Shown: piece after piece, positions 7,774-15,847 of the stretch
Numbering within the stretch: the first letter of the stretch is position 1
How the letters are laid out: the number at the start of each line of letters is the position of its first letter
From: Acinetobacter sp. N54.MGS-139
GTDB taxonomy: Bacteria > Pseudomonadota > Gammaproteobacteria > Burkholderiales > Burkholderiaceae_F
DNA: 41,209 nucleotides
Assembly (NCBI GenBank): GCA_000980495.1
Contig: LARN01000017.1
Location: forward strand, 1-41,209
Direction: 5' to 3'
The notes under the pieces: model-generated
The model's input: the letters and a program-made list of their open reading frames with translations, nothing else
What the model was told of the DNA's origin: nothing
Databases searched by the model: none
Program-made: the position numbers and the translations under genes

Positions 7774-8178
7774 GTTTTAGGAAAGTCCGCCAAACCGAAA
7801 GACCAGCATCCTGAGGAAATTAGGATCTCGGTTGATGCCGACAATGCATCGAAGGACGATGCCGATCTCTTCCTTCAAAATGATTGCGCTCTAAAAGACA
7901 TAACCTCAGAAGTTCTTTTGACTGTCGTCTCACCAATGCTAGACGGAAATCAAACAGGCTGGCGCTTCAGTGAAGGGGATGGCAGCTCGGAGTTTGCAGC
8001 AGACGTTGAAGACGCCGATTTTCTCCAAACAGTAAGAACCGGCAAAGTTTCTTGGACCAAAGGAACATGTGTATTGGCTTCCCTGAAAAGTTTGCAAGTC
8101 AAAACAAACGACGGTGCCAAAACCAAACGTACTGTCCTGAAGATCAAAGAAGTAATTCAGCCTTTATCATCTGAGTAA
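7758..8178 (+). pseudogene. 3' remnant of an unrecognised gene next to the IS right end
   Basis: Immediately after the IS right end one frame stays open for about 140 codons to a TAA at 8176-8178. It encodes a coherent, acidic, protein-like sequence: RISVDADNASKDDADLFL, then SPMLDGNQTGWRFSEGDG, DADFLQTV and a final KIKEVI. It starts abruptly at the IS boundary with no start codon or ribosome-binding site, so the 5' part is missing. An internal TTG (7918) could give an 86-residue product, but without a Shine-Dalgarno site. I do not recognise the family. No 5' counterpart was found on the left of the IS, suggesting loss by deletion as well as insertion. Confidence 0.55.
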
Positions 8179-8218
8179 ATTAAGTAAGCCTTTTGTAATT
8201 TTTTTGCTGGAAGCCCTG

Positions 8219-8932
8219 GTGTCTGATAACTCTAAAAGTAAAAAGCGTTCATGGACCGCTAAATTAATCCTTTGCGCCTTGCTCGCTTTCTTTTTATTCG
8301 AGCTTCAGTACGTAGGCCGAATCGTCCTCTTCGACTTCGTCAATCCGTCTTCTAGTCCCTACATCCGCGCCGAACAGGAAAGACTGCTGGAAGAAGGCAA
8401 GCATTCGGTCCTTTACCAATGGGTCGACTACGATCAAATTTCTCCGTATTTGATCCGAGCCGTCGTAGCCGCCGAAGATGCGGATTTCATGCACCATCAC
8501 GGACTGCGCTGGGACGCCATTAAAACGGCGGCGGAAAGAAACCTGCTCTCAGATAAGCGCGCCCCCGGCGGATCGACCTTAACCCAGCAGACTGTCAAAA
8601 ACCTCTTTCTGTCCCACGACAGAAGCTACTTCAGAAAAGCCCAGGAAATCATCCTGACGCCGATCGTTGAAGCCATCTGGGGTAAGAAAAGAATTCTTGA
8701 GATCTATTTAAATATCGCTGAGTTCGGCAACGGAATCTTCGGTGCACAAGCCGCTGCCCGTTACTACTTCAATAAGAACGCGGCAAACCTTTCTCGCGCG
8801 GAGGCCATCCGTCTGGCCTCGATCTTGATTAACCCGAAAAAATATCAGTTCGTGAAATTCGCTCCGCTCATCAATCGACGCGTCAACAGAATCTCTCACG
8901 ACTTGAACTTGGTCCAAATTCCGCAGAGATGA
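8219..8932 (+). CDS. mtgA: Monofunctional peptidoglycan glycosyltransferase MtgA
   Basis: Inner-membrane enzyme that polymerises lipid II into glycan strands (GT51). About 237 residues: one N-terminal membrane segment (about 14-33), then the transglycosylase domain. The first catalytic glutamate is Glu86 in AAEDADF, GGSTLTQQ lies at 117-124, and EIYLNIAEFGNGIFG follows with the second acidic site. No penicillin-binding transpeptidase domain follows, so it is monofunctional. I prefer the GTG at 8219, with GGAAG 5 bases upstream, over the in-frame TTG at 8204, which lies in a T-run without a Shine-Dalgarno site. It follows the gene remnant by about 40 bases and converges on fdhE. Confidence 0.95.
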   Translation: MSDNSKSKKRSWTAKLILCALLAFFLFELQYVGRIVLFDFVNPSSSPYIRAEQERLLEEGKHSVLYQWVDYDQISPYLIRAVVAAEDADFMHHHGLRWDAIKTAAERNLLSDKRAPGGSTLTQQTVKNLFLSHDRSYFRKAQEIILTPIVEAIWGKKRILEIYLNIAEFGNGIFGAQAAARYYFNKNAANLSRAEAIRLASILINPKKYQFVKFAPLINRRVNRISHDLNLVQIPQR

Positions 8933-8952
8933 AAAAAGCGGCCGAAGCCGCT
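8931..8952 (-). terminator. Rho-independent terminator of fdhE
   Basis: AGCGGC (8937-8942), tetraloop CGAA, GCCGCT (8947-8952). Read on the minus strand the stem is followed by a run of Ts (complement of 8932-8936). The arm begins five bases after the mtgA stop, so it may also end mtgA transcripts. Confidence 0.75.
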
Positions 8953-8972
8953 CTCAAGAACAACGTTCTTTC

Positions 8973-9866
8973 TTACTGCTTGTCTTCGTTTTCCAACGAA
9001 TCTTCGTACATGCTGAGGATTACACCGGTCGTGATAAGCTCAATGTCATAGTCCATCGGACCTTTCAAAGCATCCTGGAAAACCGTGGCCATTGCTCCGC
9101 CGCAGTCTTCGCAGACGTGCATACGGTGAGCCGGATCTTCATCGGCGTAAACATACTTGAGCTTGTTGCTGTTGGTGTTGCCGCACAGTGCGCAGCGAAT
9201 GCGCTCAAACGGCCACTGAGTTCCGCAGCAGGAACAGAACAAATAACGATTGTTGGAGTTGCCTTCCGTACCTTCGCTGACAGAAGAAATCGCAGCCGGA
9301 GCTCCGCAGGTCGGACAGCCCAAAGGCGCATCGCCGGATTTGGCTTCGTCAACTTTGGAAAGCTCGTGCGTCATGTCTTCGCCGAGATTCTGGAAATATC
9401 TGCGAAGAACGTTCAGCAGAAGACCGGCGATAACAGCCATCATGTCTTCATCGGCTTCTTCGCCTAAAACTTCTTTCGTGGCGACTTCGTAGAAGGCTGT
9501 CGGATCCTCACCGGCAAGTTTGATTGTTGCGTCGGTAAGTTTGTTCCAATCCAGAGCTTTCAGCTTGGCAACCTGTTCATCAACATTGATGACGCCCTTT
9601 TCGATAAAAGCGTCCTGAAGCTTCTGAAGATCCTTTCTGAATTCGGCAGGATTAATTTGAAGCGGGCGCAGCGTCAGGTACGGAGTCTTGCTCTTGATAG
9701 CCTTTTGAGCTGTCTCGGAATCAAAATTATCTTCTACCTCTGCAATCTCAAGCTCGTCTCTGACGTCATACATAGAATTGGCGTAATCGGTCAATCCTTT
9801 CCAATCAATGCCGTCATCACGTTTCAGATATCCTGCAATTGCAGCCTGTCTCGAACTCTTTGTCAT
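8973..9866 (-). CDS. fdhE: Formate dehydrogenase accessory protein FdhE
   Basis: Cytoplasmic, rubredoxin-like assembly factor for respiratory molybdenum or tungsten formate dehydrogenase. 297 residues, near the usual length. The N-terminal helical region (about 1-175) precedes four CxxC pairs in the family pattern: GCPTCGAP, FCSCCGTQW, IRCALCGN and CEDCGG. The ATG at 9866 has GGGAA 5 bases upstream. No fdh structural gene lies in the window, so the enzyme it serves must be encoded elsewhere. It is divergent from the thioredoxin-fold gene at 10038, sharing a 171-base intergenic region. The very acidic C-terminal tail is a minor peculiarity. Confidence 0.93.
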   Translation of the reverse strand: MTKSSRQAAIAGYLKRDDGIDWKGLTDYANSMYDVRDELEIAEVEDNFDSETAQKAIKSKTPYLTLRPLQINPAEFRKDLQKLQDAFIEKGVINVDEQVAKLKALDWNKLTDATIKLAGEDPTAFYEVATKEVLGEEADEDMMAVIAGLLLNVLRRYFQNLGEDMTHELSKVDEAKSGDAPLGCPTCGAPAAISSVSEGTEGNSNNRYLFCSCCGTQWPFERIRCALCGNTNSNKLKYVYADEDPAHRMHVCEDCGGAMATVFQDALKGPMDYDIELITTGVILSMYEDSLENEDKQ

Positions 9867-10037
9867 GTTTTTCCCAAAAATTCAATCAGATGGTGACGCT
9901 CAATTCTAATTCAACGAATCAAATTTCACCTTCGGTTATTCGGACTAGTACTTTTGTCTAATCTTAAGTTTCTCAAAATCAAACCGTATTAGAGTGGCAG
10001 TAGTATCCGCTTTTTCTCAAATAAGGACTTCAATTTC

Positions 10038-10628
10038 ATGCAATCAATTGTTTCCCGCAGAAAGATCCTCATCGCTTCCTTAGGCGCTGCCGCCGTCGGC
10101 TTAACAAGAACTGCTCAAGCTGCTCCCGCAAATGTACCCTCCATTTGGGACGGAAAGAAAATGTATGACTCTTTCCTTAAAGACGGTACCGGTTTCAGCT
10201 TCCCGCACAAACCCAACGCTCCTGTCGCCGTTGTTGCATTCGATACCCAGTGCCCGGACTGCATGCGTTTGTTTACCCGAATTAAGCCCCTGCTCAATGA
10301 CGTCGATGTGATTTTCTACCCGATTTCATTCATGAACATCCATTCCGAACCGCAGGGAACGACAATCCTGATGTCTAAGGATCCGGCTAAGACTTTTGAA
10401 GAACAGCATGAACACTTCAAGGATCCGGACTTCCGCGGTATCCGCTACGACGTATCCAAACTGCCGGAAGATCTGAGAAACAAAGTCTGGACAAACACCA
10501 AGCTGCACAGACGCTCCGGCTGCCGTGCCGTCCCCTACGGTGTCTTCAAGAACAGCAAAGGTGAGTACGTTCCCTTCGATGAGAACCTCACGACCGAAGA
10601 ACTGAAGAAAGTCTTCGAACTGAACTAA
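10038..10628 (+). CDS. Tat-exported thioredoxin-fold (DsbC/DsbG-like) protein
   Basis: A 196-residue periplasmic thiol-disulfide protein. The N-terminus is a Tat-type signal (SRRKIL at 6-11, hydrophobic segment, AQA cleavage after about residue 28). The redox motif is Cys72-Pro-Asp-Cys75 following VVAFDTQ, and a cis-proline candidate is in RAVPYG near residue 168, just after an extra cysteine. It lacks the N-terminal dimerisation domain of DsbC and DsbG, so it is shorter than those isomerases. Sutterellaceae carry many Dsb-like proteins, probably for exported redox enzymes. Divergence from fdhE may mean a shared anaerobic role, but that is inference. It is closed by a clear terminator. Confidence 0.8.
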   Translation: MQSIVSRRKILIASLGAAAVGLTRTAQAAPANVPSIWDGKKMYDSFLKDGTGFSFPHKPNAPVAVVAFDTQCPDCMRLFTRIKPLLNDVDVIFYPISFMNIHSEPQGTTILMSKDPAKTFEEQHEHFKDPDFRGIRYDVSKLPEDLRNKVWTNTKLHRRSGCRAVPYGVFKNSKGEYVPFDENLTTEELKKVFELN

Positions 10629-10636
10629 CAATTCTC

Positions 10637-10663
10637 GAGCCTCCTGACGGAGGCTCTAATTTT
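10637..10663 (+). terminator. Rho-independent terminator after the Dsb-like gene
   Basis: GAGCCTCC (10637-10644), loop TGAC, GGAGGCTC (10649-10656), then TAATTTT. Eight bases after the stop codon. Confidence 0.88.
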
Positions 10664-10760
10664 GTCTAGGCTCAAGACTCATCGCCTTGTAACTTATCCA
10701 TTGCGGTAAAGAAAAAACAGACTAAATCTTTATTTCGTTGCTGAATAGCTTTGCAAGTGC

Positions 10761-10829
10761 AATGTAATGAAGTAATCCTAAAACTGCATTACCATAATAA
10801 ATATCAAAAAAACAAAGAGAAATGTAATG
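10761..10829 (+). promoter_or_regulatory. Candidate autoregulatory operator of the DinJ-like gene
   Basis: AATGTAATG occurs at 10761-10769 and again at 10821-10829, where it overlaps the start codon. An inverted copy, CATTAC, lies at 10787-10792. A TTGCAA hexamer at 10751 is a possible -35. RelB/DinJ antitoxins normally repress their own promoter at such palindromic half-sites; that these repeats do so here is inference. Confidence 0.4.
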
Positions 10830-11090
10830 GCTCGATCAGTCAACGTTAACTTTCGAATGGACAGCGACTTGAAGAAAAATATGGAGAAAGTCTGTATGGA
10901 TATGGGACTTTCAATGACAGCAGCTTTCACTATCTTCGCTAAAACTGTCACTCGCGAAAAACGGATTCCTTTTGAGGTCTCTGCTGATCCTTTCTACTCT
11001 GCCAGCAACATGAAACACTTGCAACGCGCAATCGCCGAATTAAATGCAGGTAAAGGCGTCGAACACGAAATCATCGAGGACAGATCTTGA
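10827..11090 (+). CDS. dinJ: RelB/DinJ-family antitoxin (solitary)
   Basis: An 87-residue type II antitoxin. The N-terminal half is a ribbon-helix-helix DNA-binding domain of the DinJ type: VNVNFRMDSDLK strand, then a helix with MGLSMTAAFTIFAKTV. After RIPFEV a C-terminal tail (about 55-87) would wrap around a YafQ or RelE toxin. GAGAAATGTA before the ATG provides a weak ribosome-binding site. DinJ genes are nearly always followed by a toxin gene with a few bases of overlap; here the next 100 bases hold only the terminator of the convergent gene. It is therefore an antitoxin without its toxin. Confidence 0.88.
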   Translation: MARSVNVNFRMDSDLKKNMEKVCMDMGLSMTAAFTIFAKTVTREKRIPFEVSADPFYSASNMKHLQRAIAELNAGKGVEHEIIEDRS

Positions 11091-11119
11091 TCTAAGTCTC
11101 TATCACTTCCTTGGCATCC

Positions 11120-11161
11120 CAAAAAACAAATGGCTCGGATCTTCCTCGGATCCGGGCCATT
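11120..11161 (-). terminator. Terminator of the amino-acid-binding protein gene
   Basis: A 12-bp hairpin (11130-11141 with 11149-11160, one G-U pair, loop TTCCTCG). On the minus strand it is followed by TTTGTTTTTT (complement of 11121-11130). It may also stop dinJ transcripts from the other side. Confidence 0.82.
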
Positions 11162-11189
11162 TCCTATTGCTCAAGAAGCTGTTTCGAAC

Positions 11190-11951
11190 TTAGTTTTCTT
11201 CGCCGAACCACTTCTTGTAAATTCTTTGGAACTCACCGCTCTTCTTAAGAGAAGCAAGAGCCTTGTTGATCTGAGCCACAAGCTCTTTATTGCCTTTTGT
11301 CACGGCAATACCGTATTCTTCGGCTTCCATCTTCGGGCCGACCAAGCGGCCTTTATTACCGCCTTGGGCAACATAGTAAGCCACAACCGGGAAGTCCTGA
11401 ATCACAGCGTCAACGCCGCCGTTTTGGAATTCCAGGAAAGTCTCTGCGGCATTAGCAAAAGTGACCACTTTTGCGCCTGGAACTTTTTCAGCTCTGAACA
11501 TACCCGTTGTACCGACCTGAGCACCGATCTTCTTGCCTTCCAGATCTTTAATGGATTTGGTCGTTGTATCGGACGACGGAACCATGATGATCAGACCGGA
11601 GGTGTAGTACGGATCGGAGAAGTCAACGAACTTTTTACGCTTTTCGTTGATCGTCATACCGGCGATCACGGCATCCACAATACCGGTGCGCAGTGCCGGA
11701 ACAGTCGCGTCAAAACCCATGTTCTGAACCACGACCTTGTATCCGAGTTCTTTACCGATCGCACGGATCAGATCCATATCGAAACCCGTGAAATTCAAAC
11801 CGTCTTCAGCCAAAAACTCGAACGGAGCAAAGCTCGAATCTGTACCGACAAGGAGGACGCCGTCTTCAATAGTCGGAGACTTCGCAAAAGAAGCCGAGAC
11901 GGGCAGCATGCTTAAAGCGCAAAGGAACGCTAAAAGATTTCTTCTGAACAT
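11190..11951 (-). CDS. Amino-acid ABC transporter substrate-binding protein
   Basis: A 253-residue periplasmic binding protein of family 3 (polar amino acids). Signal peptide 1-23 ends SFA. The mature part opens with LLVGTDSSFAPFEF, followed by FTGFDMDLIRAIGKELG, which carries the usual ligand-binding aspartate, and GMTINEKRKKFVDFSDPYY, the family signature. The C-terminal lobe has DAVIQDFPV and ends GEFQRIYKKWFGE. AGGA lies 8 bases before the ATG. No permease or ATPase gene is adjacent, so it must work with transporter parts encoded elsewhere. Residues favour glutamine, arginine or histidine-type ligands, but specificity cannot be fixed by eye. It ends at a strong terminator. Confidence 0.92.
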   Translation of the reverse strand: MFRRNLLAFLCALSMLPVSASFAKSPTIEDGVLLVGTDSSFAPFEFLAEDGLNFTGFDMDLIRAIGKELGYKVVVQNMGFDATVPALRTGIVDAVIAGMTINEKRKKFVDFSDPYYTSGLIIMVPSSDTTTKSIKDLEGKKIGAQVGTTGMFRAEKVPGAKVVTFANAAETFLEFQNGGVDAVIQDFPVVAYYVAQGGNKGRLVGPKMEAEEYGIAVTKGNKELVAQINKALASLKKSGEFQRIYKKWFGEEN

Positions 11952-12202
11952 TGATAATTCCTATAACTAACGTGATGAGGTTATTGACAAAAAATAGTTT
12001 AGGAAATTTATCCTTACAAATTCCATTTTTGAAAAGTTTTTGCCTCATCCTTACGGATGATGAAAATTTCAGGTCAAACTTCTTATTCGTTGAAAAATCT
12101 CAAAAATTGAGTTTGCTAAACTTCAGATACTGATTTTTTTAGCAAACTCCGTTCTTGCTTTCAACTATCAGAACTTCATCAGATTTTCTTTTTTCTCTTT
12201 CC

Positions 12203-13831
12203 ATGTTGTCGTCCCTCCTTCCTTTCCAAGCCCGCTTTATTCTTGCTTCCTTTACAGCAGTCTCTTTAATCCTTACCTCAGGCTGCCAGTCAATACATGA
12301 CAAAAAGGAAGTAACCGTTGAAATTCTGCATACCAACGATATGCACTCTCACTTTGCGGGCAGTAAAAACGGAAGCGCCTGTATCACGGAAAACGACTGC
12401 GAAGGCGGTTATGGCCGAGTTGCGGAATACGTAAAAGAAGTAAAGGAAAGAAATCCCAATGCCATCTTCTTGGATGCAGGTGACCAGTTCCAAGGATCTC
12501 TGTTGTATGTGAATTACCATTCGCCGTTAGTCGGCAAAATCACAGACAAGATGCGGTACGACTTCGCAACCTTTGGCAATCATGAATTCGACGAGGGCTG
12601 CAAAGCTCTGTCCGACTACGCTAAGAAGGCAGACTTTCCCTTTCTGGCTGCCAACCTCAAACCGTCGCCGGGCTGCCCCTTGAGCATGAACAGCATCTCT
12701 CCTTTTACCGTCATTGACGGGCCGGACGCGAAGATAGGAATCATCGGCTTAGCCAATCCGGATGTCGTAAACCAGTCAAAGGCCTGCAAAGACACAAAGT
12801 TTGTCGATCCCGTCGAAGCAGTCAAAGATTCCGTTAAGGCGCTTCAGGCTCGGAAAGTAAATATCATCATTGTTCTGTCTCATCTCGGATTACCTTTCGA
12901 TGAGGAGTTAGCAAGAAACGTCAGCGGAGTAGATCTGATTGTCGGCGGCCACACGCATGATTACATCGGCCCCGGTTCTCCTCTAGGCCCTTATCCGATC
13001 GTTGAGAAATCTCCGAGTGGCAAACCGGCTCTCATCGTGACAACTTCCGGCGAAGCAAAATTCTTGGGTCATCTGGAAGTGAGCTTTAACAAGGAAGGCA
13101 TACCGACAAGTTGGAACGGTGAACCTGTACGTTTAGGCAAAGCCGGCGGCTCATCTGAAATCACGAAGATCATCAATCAGGCAGCAGAACCTGTCATCAA
13201 GAGAAATTCAACAGTCGTCGGAACCAACCTTGTCAAAATGAGAGACGGTCTGGATCCTTGCCGCGAAGGTGATTGTTTATCCGCGATGGTCACCACAGAC
13301 GCAATGCTGGATTACGCGCGCCCCAAAGGGGCAGTCGTTGCGTTGATTAACGGAGGAAACTTCCGCGCCGCCCTTCCTGTCGGAAAGATCACGCAAGGCG
13401 ACATCGATAATCTGCTCCCGTTCAAAGATAAGGTCTTACTCAGAAAATACACAGGCAAACAGCTTTTCGAAGCCGTTGAACACGGCGTCTCGGACGTTGA
13501 CGGAATCGGACCGAGAATGATTCAAGCGTCGGGATTAAGGTACACCTATAGCCCGACTGCTCCGGTTGGCCATAGAGTCAGGTCCGTTGAAGTGCAGGAC
13601 AAGAACGGCAAGTGGAAGCCGTTGGAGTACAACAAGGTTTATGTTGCAGCGGTCGGTGCTTTCCTTGCTTCAGGAGGAGACGACCATAAAGCTCTGGCCG
13701 GCGGCATCCAAATTTCAAATTCGGGGCTTCTCGTTGCCGATGTCCTGAAAGCTTATTTAAAGAAGAAGTCTCCAATCAGCCAAACACCTCAACCAAGAAT
13801 ATCAACGGTGAAGGAACCTTCTGGAGAGTAA
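12203..13831 (+). CDS. 5'-nucleotidase/UshA-like metallophosphoesterase, lipoprotein
   Basis: About 542 residues. From the ATG at 12203 the N-terminus is a lipoprotein signal with lipobox TSGC (Cys28), so the enzyme should be membrane-anchored rather than freely periplasmic like UshA. The metallophosphoesterase motifs are complete and in order: HTNDMHSH, GDQFQGS, GNHEFDEG, SHLG and GGHTHD. The C-terminal 5'-nucleotidase substrate domain includes NGGNFRAALPVGKIT. It would hydrolyse extracellular nucleotides to nucleosides and phosphate. A TTG at 12155 would lengthen the N-terminus by 16 residues, but neither start has a clear Shine-Dalgarno site; the signal peptide favours 12203. Convergent with the M48-like gene. 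Confidence 0.92.
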   Translation: MLSSLLPFQARFILASFTAVSLILTSGCQSIHDKKEVTVEILHTNDMHSHFAGSKNGSACITENDCEGGYGRVAEYVKEVKERNPNAIFLDAGDQFQGSLLYVNYHSPLVGKITDKMRYDFATFGNHEFDEGCKALSDYAKKADFPFLAANLKPSPGCPLSMNSISPFTVIDGPDAKIGIIGLANPDVVNQSKACKDTKFVDPVEAVKDSVKALQARKVNIIIVLSHLGLPFDEELARNVSGVDLIVGGHTHDYIGPGSPLGPYPIVEKSPSGKPALIVTTSGEAKFLGHLEVSFNKEGIPTSWNGEPVRLGKAGGSSEITKIINQAAEPVIKRNSTVVGTNLVKMRDGLDPCREGDCLSAMVTTDAMLDYARPKGAVVALINGGNFRAALPVGKITQGDIDNLLPFKDKVLLRKYTGKQLFEAVEHGVSDVDGIGPRMIQASGLRYTYSPTAPVGHRVRSVEVQDKNGKWKPLEYNKVYVAAVGAFLASGGDDHKALAGGIQISNSGLLVADVLKAYLKKKSPISQTPQPRISTVKEPSGE

Positions 13832-13840
13832 AGAAATGAG

Positions 13841-13882
13841 AGAGGCTGCAATGTCACTAAACAAGCAGCCTCTTCTTCTATC
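13841..13882 (+). terminator. Bidirectional terminator between nucleotidase and M48-like gene
   Basis: AGAGGCTGC (13841-13849) pairs with GCAGCCTCT (13865-13873), followed by TCTTCTATC. On the minus strand the stem is followed by a T-rich stretch, so it can serve both convergent genes. Confidence 0.75.
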
Positions 13883-13895
13883 TAAAATTTCTCAA

Positions 13896-15170
13896 CTATG
13901 CATTCGGCAGCCAAGAATCTCTTTGACGAGTGTGCCTCGGCGCCAAATGCTGAATATCCATAATTCGGTGCATGGAGTCTGTCCGCGTGCTGTTAAAGAC
14001 GAGATACAACGGATCGAGCGTTACAGATCCTGCTTTGTCAGAGGCGAACTTAGCTGTTCCACTGATCATTGCATTCCAGTCCACAAGTTTCACAGAAGAA
14101 CGCTCTGCGTTTTCTTCAGCTTTCCACAATAAAGCATTTCTTAAAGGAATCAGCGGAAAGAGGAAGACGTAAGCCGCCAGCGAGAAAAGAACCAGGACAA
14201 AGCCGTGGTTTACATCAAAACCGGAGGAAATCCCAAGTCCTTGGAAGAACCAAGGCTTTGTGGAAAAGTAAGCCAATAAACCAAAGAAGATAAATGAGAG
14301 GATTAAGTATGGAAGGTAAGCTTTGAAGCCGGTTTGGAATTTGTATTGACCGATTTCATTGGCAATCATGGCCTCAATCTCAGAAGGATTAAGACGTTCA
14401 ATAAGGCTTTCGGTCACAATAACTTTCTTATTGGTTCCGAAGCCGGAGATAAATACACCACTGCCTGAACCGAGGCGATCAGAATCCGCAGCAAAGACGC
14501 CTTGTGATTCAAAACCAATCTTTTCTAAGAACTTATCCAGCCTGCTTTTTAATTCTCCGTCAGCCAATGGGTGTACCGGGTAAGCGACCGTTCTGCTGAC
14601 CATCGAAGCACCAATCACAAGAGCGGCAGAAACGGCCCATGCAAGAATCCACCAAGAAGAAACTCCTATAGACCAGCATGTGAGGACAGCGGAAACGATT
14701 AGCACAAAGAAGACAACATTACTTACTTTGCTGCGGGTTGAGCCGAAGTTTCTAAGGATCAAATATGAACTGTTCTTTTCAGGATTCTTTGCAATGGCAA
14801 GAAACAGGGCGTTAATTACCAAGAACGCTAAAGCAACAACCAATGCAAAAAGAATCTGTGTGAAAAGACCACTCCCAAGCTGATTTGTCAGCAACGTAGA
14901 AAACCAAGTGACTCCGCCGCCGAACGTCAGCAGAAGCACTAAAACTAAATTTGAGAGATGTCGAATCTCGTTAACCTTATCTGCATACAGCCGAGCATCA
15001 GAAGCGGCCTTGTGGGCGTCAAGAGAAACAAGACCGGAAAACACATGCGGAACTTTATTCCGGTGCTCTCTTATGGATTTAGCCTCTCTCAAGTAAAGGT
15101 AAAAACCCAGTGCGATATTCGCAAAGAGGAATATTAAAAACAAACTTTCAAAAATCAGTGCGTCATTCAT
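13896..15170 (-). CDS. Ste24/M48-family membrane protein lacking the metallopeptidase motif
   Basis: A 424-residue protein with the CAAX-prenyl-protease (Ste24) layout: an N-terminal membrane segment, three or four further membrane segments (about 75-185), then the M48 domain. The segment NKKVIVTESLIERLNPSEIE is a clear Ste24/HtpX match, but the zinc site that should follow as HExxH reads N271-E-I-G-Q275. Both ligand histidines are replaced. The third-ligand region reads AEENAER at 351-357, where the family has E...AD. The later FHxSHP-like stretch reads FNSTRT at 392-397. The frame is intact from start to stop, so selection still appears to keep it. I infer a pseudopeptidase with a binding or chaperone role. 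The start has only a distant GAGAGGG. Confidence 0.8.
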   Translation of the reverse strand: MNDALIFESLFLIFLFANIALGFYLYLREAKSIREHRNKVPHVFSGLVSLDAHKAASDARLYADKVNEIRHLSNLVLVLLLTFGGGVTWFSTLLTNQLGSGLFTQILFALVVALAFLVINALFLAIAKNPEKNSSYLILRNFGSTRSKVSNVVFFVLIVSAVLTCWSIGVSSWWILAWAVSAALVIGASMVSRTVAYPVHPLADGELKSRLDKFLEKIGFESQGVFAADSDRLGSGSGVFISGFGTNKKVIVTESLIERLNPSEIEAMIANEIGQYKFQTGFKAYLPYLILSFIFFGLLAYFSTKPWFFQGLGISSGFDVNHGFVLVLFSLAAYVFLFPLIPLRNALLWKAEENAERSSVKLVDWNAMISGTAKFASDKAGSVTLDPLYLVFNSTRTDSMHRIMDIQHLAPRHTRQRDSWLPNA

Positions 15171-15492
15171 CTTATTACTTAAACCCTCTCGAAGAACGCT
15201 TTGTCTTGGTTCGTAAGATAGCGAATTTAAGTAATGAGAGAATAGAAATCACACCATTCGGAGCAAGCTCATTTCACGCAACAATGTTAGAAGAGCTTGC
15301 CGCAACGTTTTGCTCTTGCCTTCTACTCGTCGAGCCTCTTGTTTTTGCATGGCTCAGGATTTTTTTTAAGCTCCTTCGACGCCAGAAGCCATCGCGTTTG
15401 TTGGGAATCTCAATTTCCTCAAGATAAGTTCAAAATATTTAAGTGGCTCTGACCGCGCCTAACTTTCCTTTGTCTCAGACGCGGAAGAAAAG
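15171..15492. other. Intergenic region, nothing recognised
   Basis: 322 bases between the M48-like gene and the solitary MazE-like gene, containing the promoters of both. One plus-strand frame spans most of it, but its start overlaps the M48-like gene, it has no ribosome-binding site and it resembles nothing known. Confidence 0.4.
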
Positions 15493-15765
15493 ATGTCAAC
15501 TTTGGAATTACGGCAAATCGGCGATGCTGTAGTCCTGATTTTGCCTCAGGCGCTCCTTGGGCAACTGAATGCAAAACCCGGCGATTCACTTAACTACAAC
15601 TTCGGGGACGGAAAACTTGTCATTAATCAGAAAAGGAAGCTTAGAAAACTTCCAAAGTATGACCTGAATATGTTGCTGACCGAGCATAAACAAATCTTGC
15701 CTTTTCTGGAGTCTGAGTATGAAGCTTGGGGCATTCAAAAACCAGAAGGAACCGAGATGCTTTGA
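15493..15765 (+). CDS. mazE: MazE/AbrB-family antitoxin (solitary)
   Basis: A 90-residue antitoxin of the MazE/ChpS type. The N-terminal swapped-hairpin AbrB fold reads LELRQIGDAVVLILPQ, then GDSLNYNFGDGKLVI. The tail would bind a MazF toxin. It is clearly paralogous to the MazE at 26128-26400: same length, the same RxxxKYDLNMLL versus RRRVSKYNLSDLL block, and matching ends (PEGTEML versus PVGEEIL). GGAAG lies just before the ATG. No mazF follows: 80 bases later comes a broken higA. It may be an orphan that can still bind the chromosomal MazF, or it may be decaying. Confidence 0.85.
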   Translation: MSTLELRQIGDAVVLILPQALLGQLNAKPGDSLNYNFGDGKLVINQKRKLRKLPKYDLNMLLTEHKQILPFLESEYEAWGIQKPEGTEML

Positions 15766-15847
15766 AAGGCCATTGACAAACCGAATTGCGAGGTCGTCAA
15801 CATCAAAGAAGACAATGCCTAACACCTAGCCAAAGGAAATTTCGACA

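Noticed and set aside
11130..11915. 261-codon plus-strand frame
   Set aside because: Antisense to the amino-acid-binding protein, whose signature motifs are clear; its start lies inside that gene's terminator hairpin.
15110..15427. 105-codon plus-strand frame between the M48-like gene and mazE
   Set aside because: Begins inside the M48-like gene, lacks a Shine-Dalgarno site and resembles no protein.
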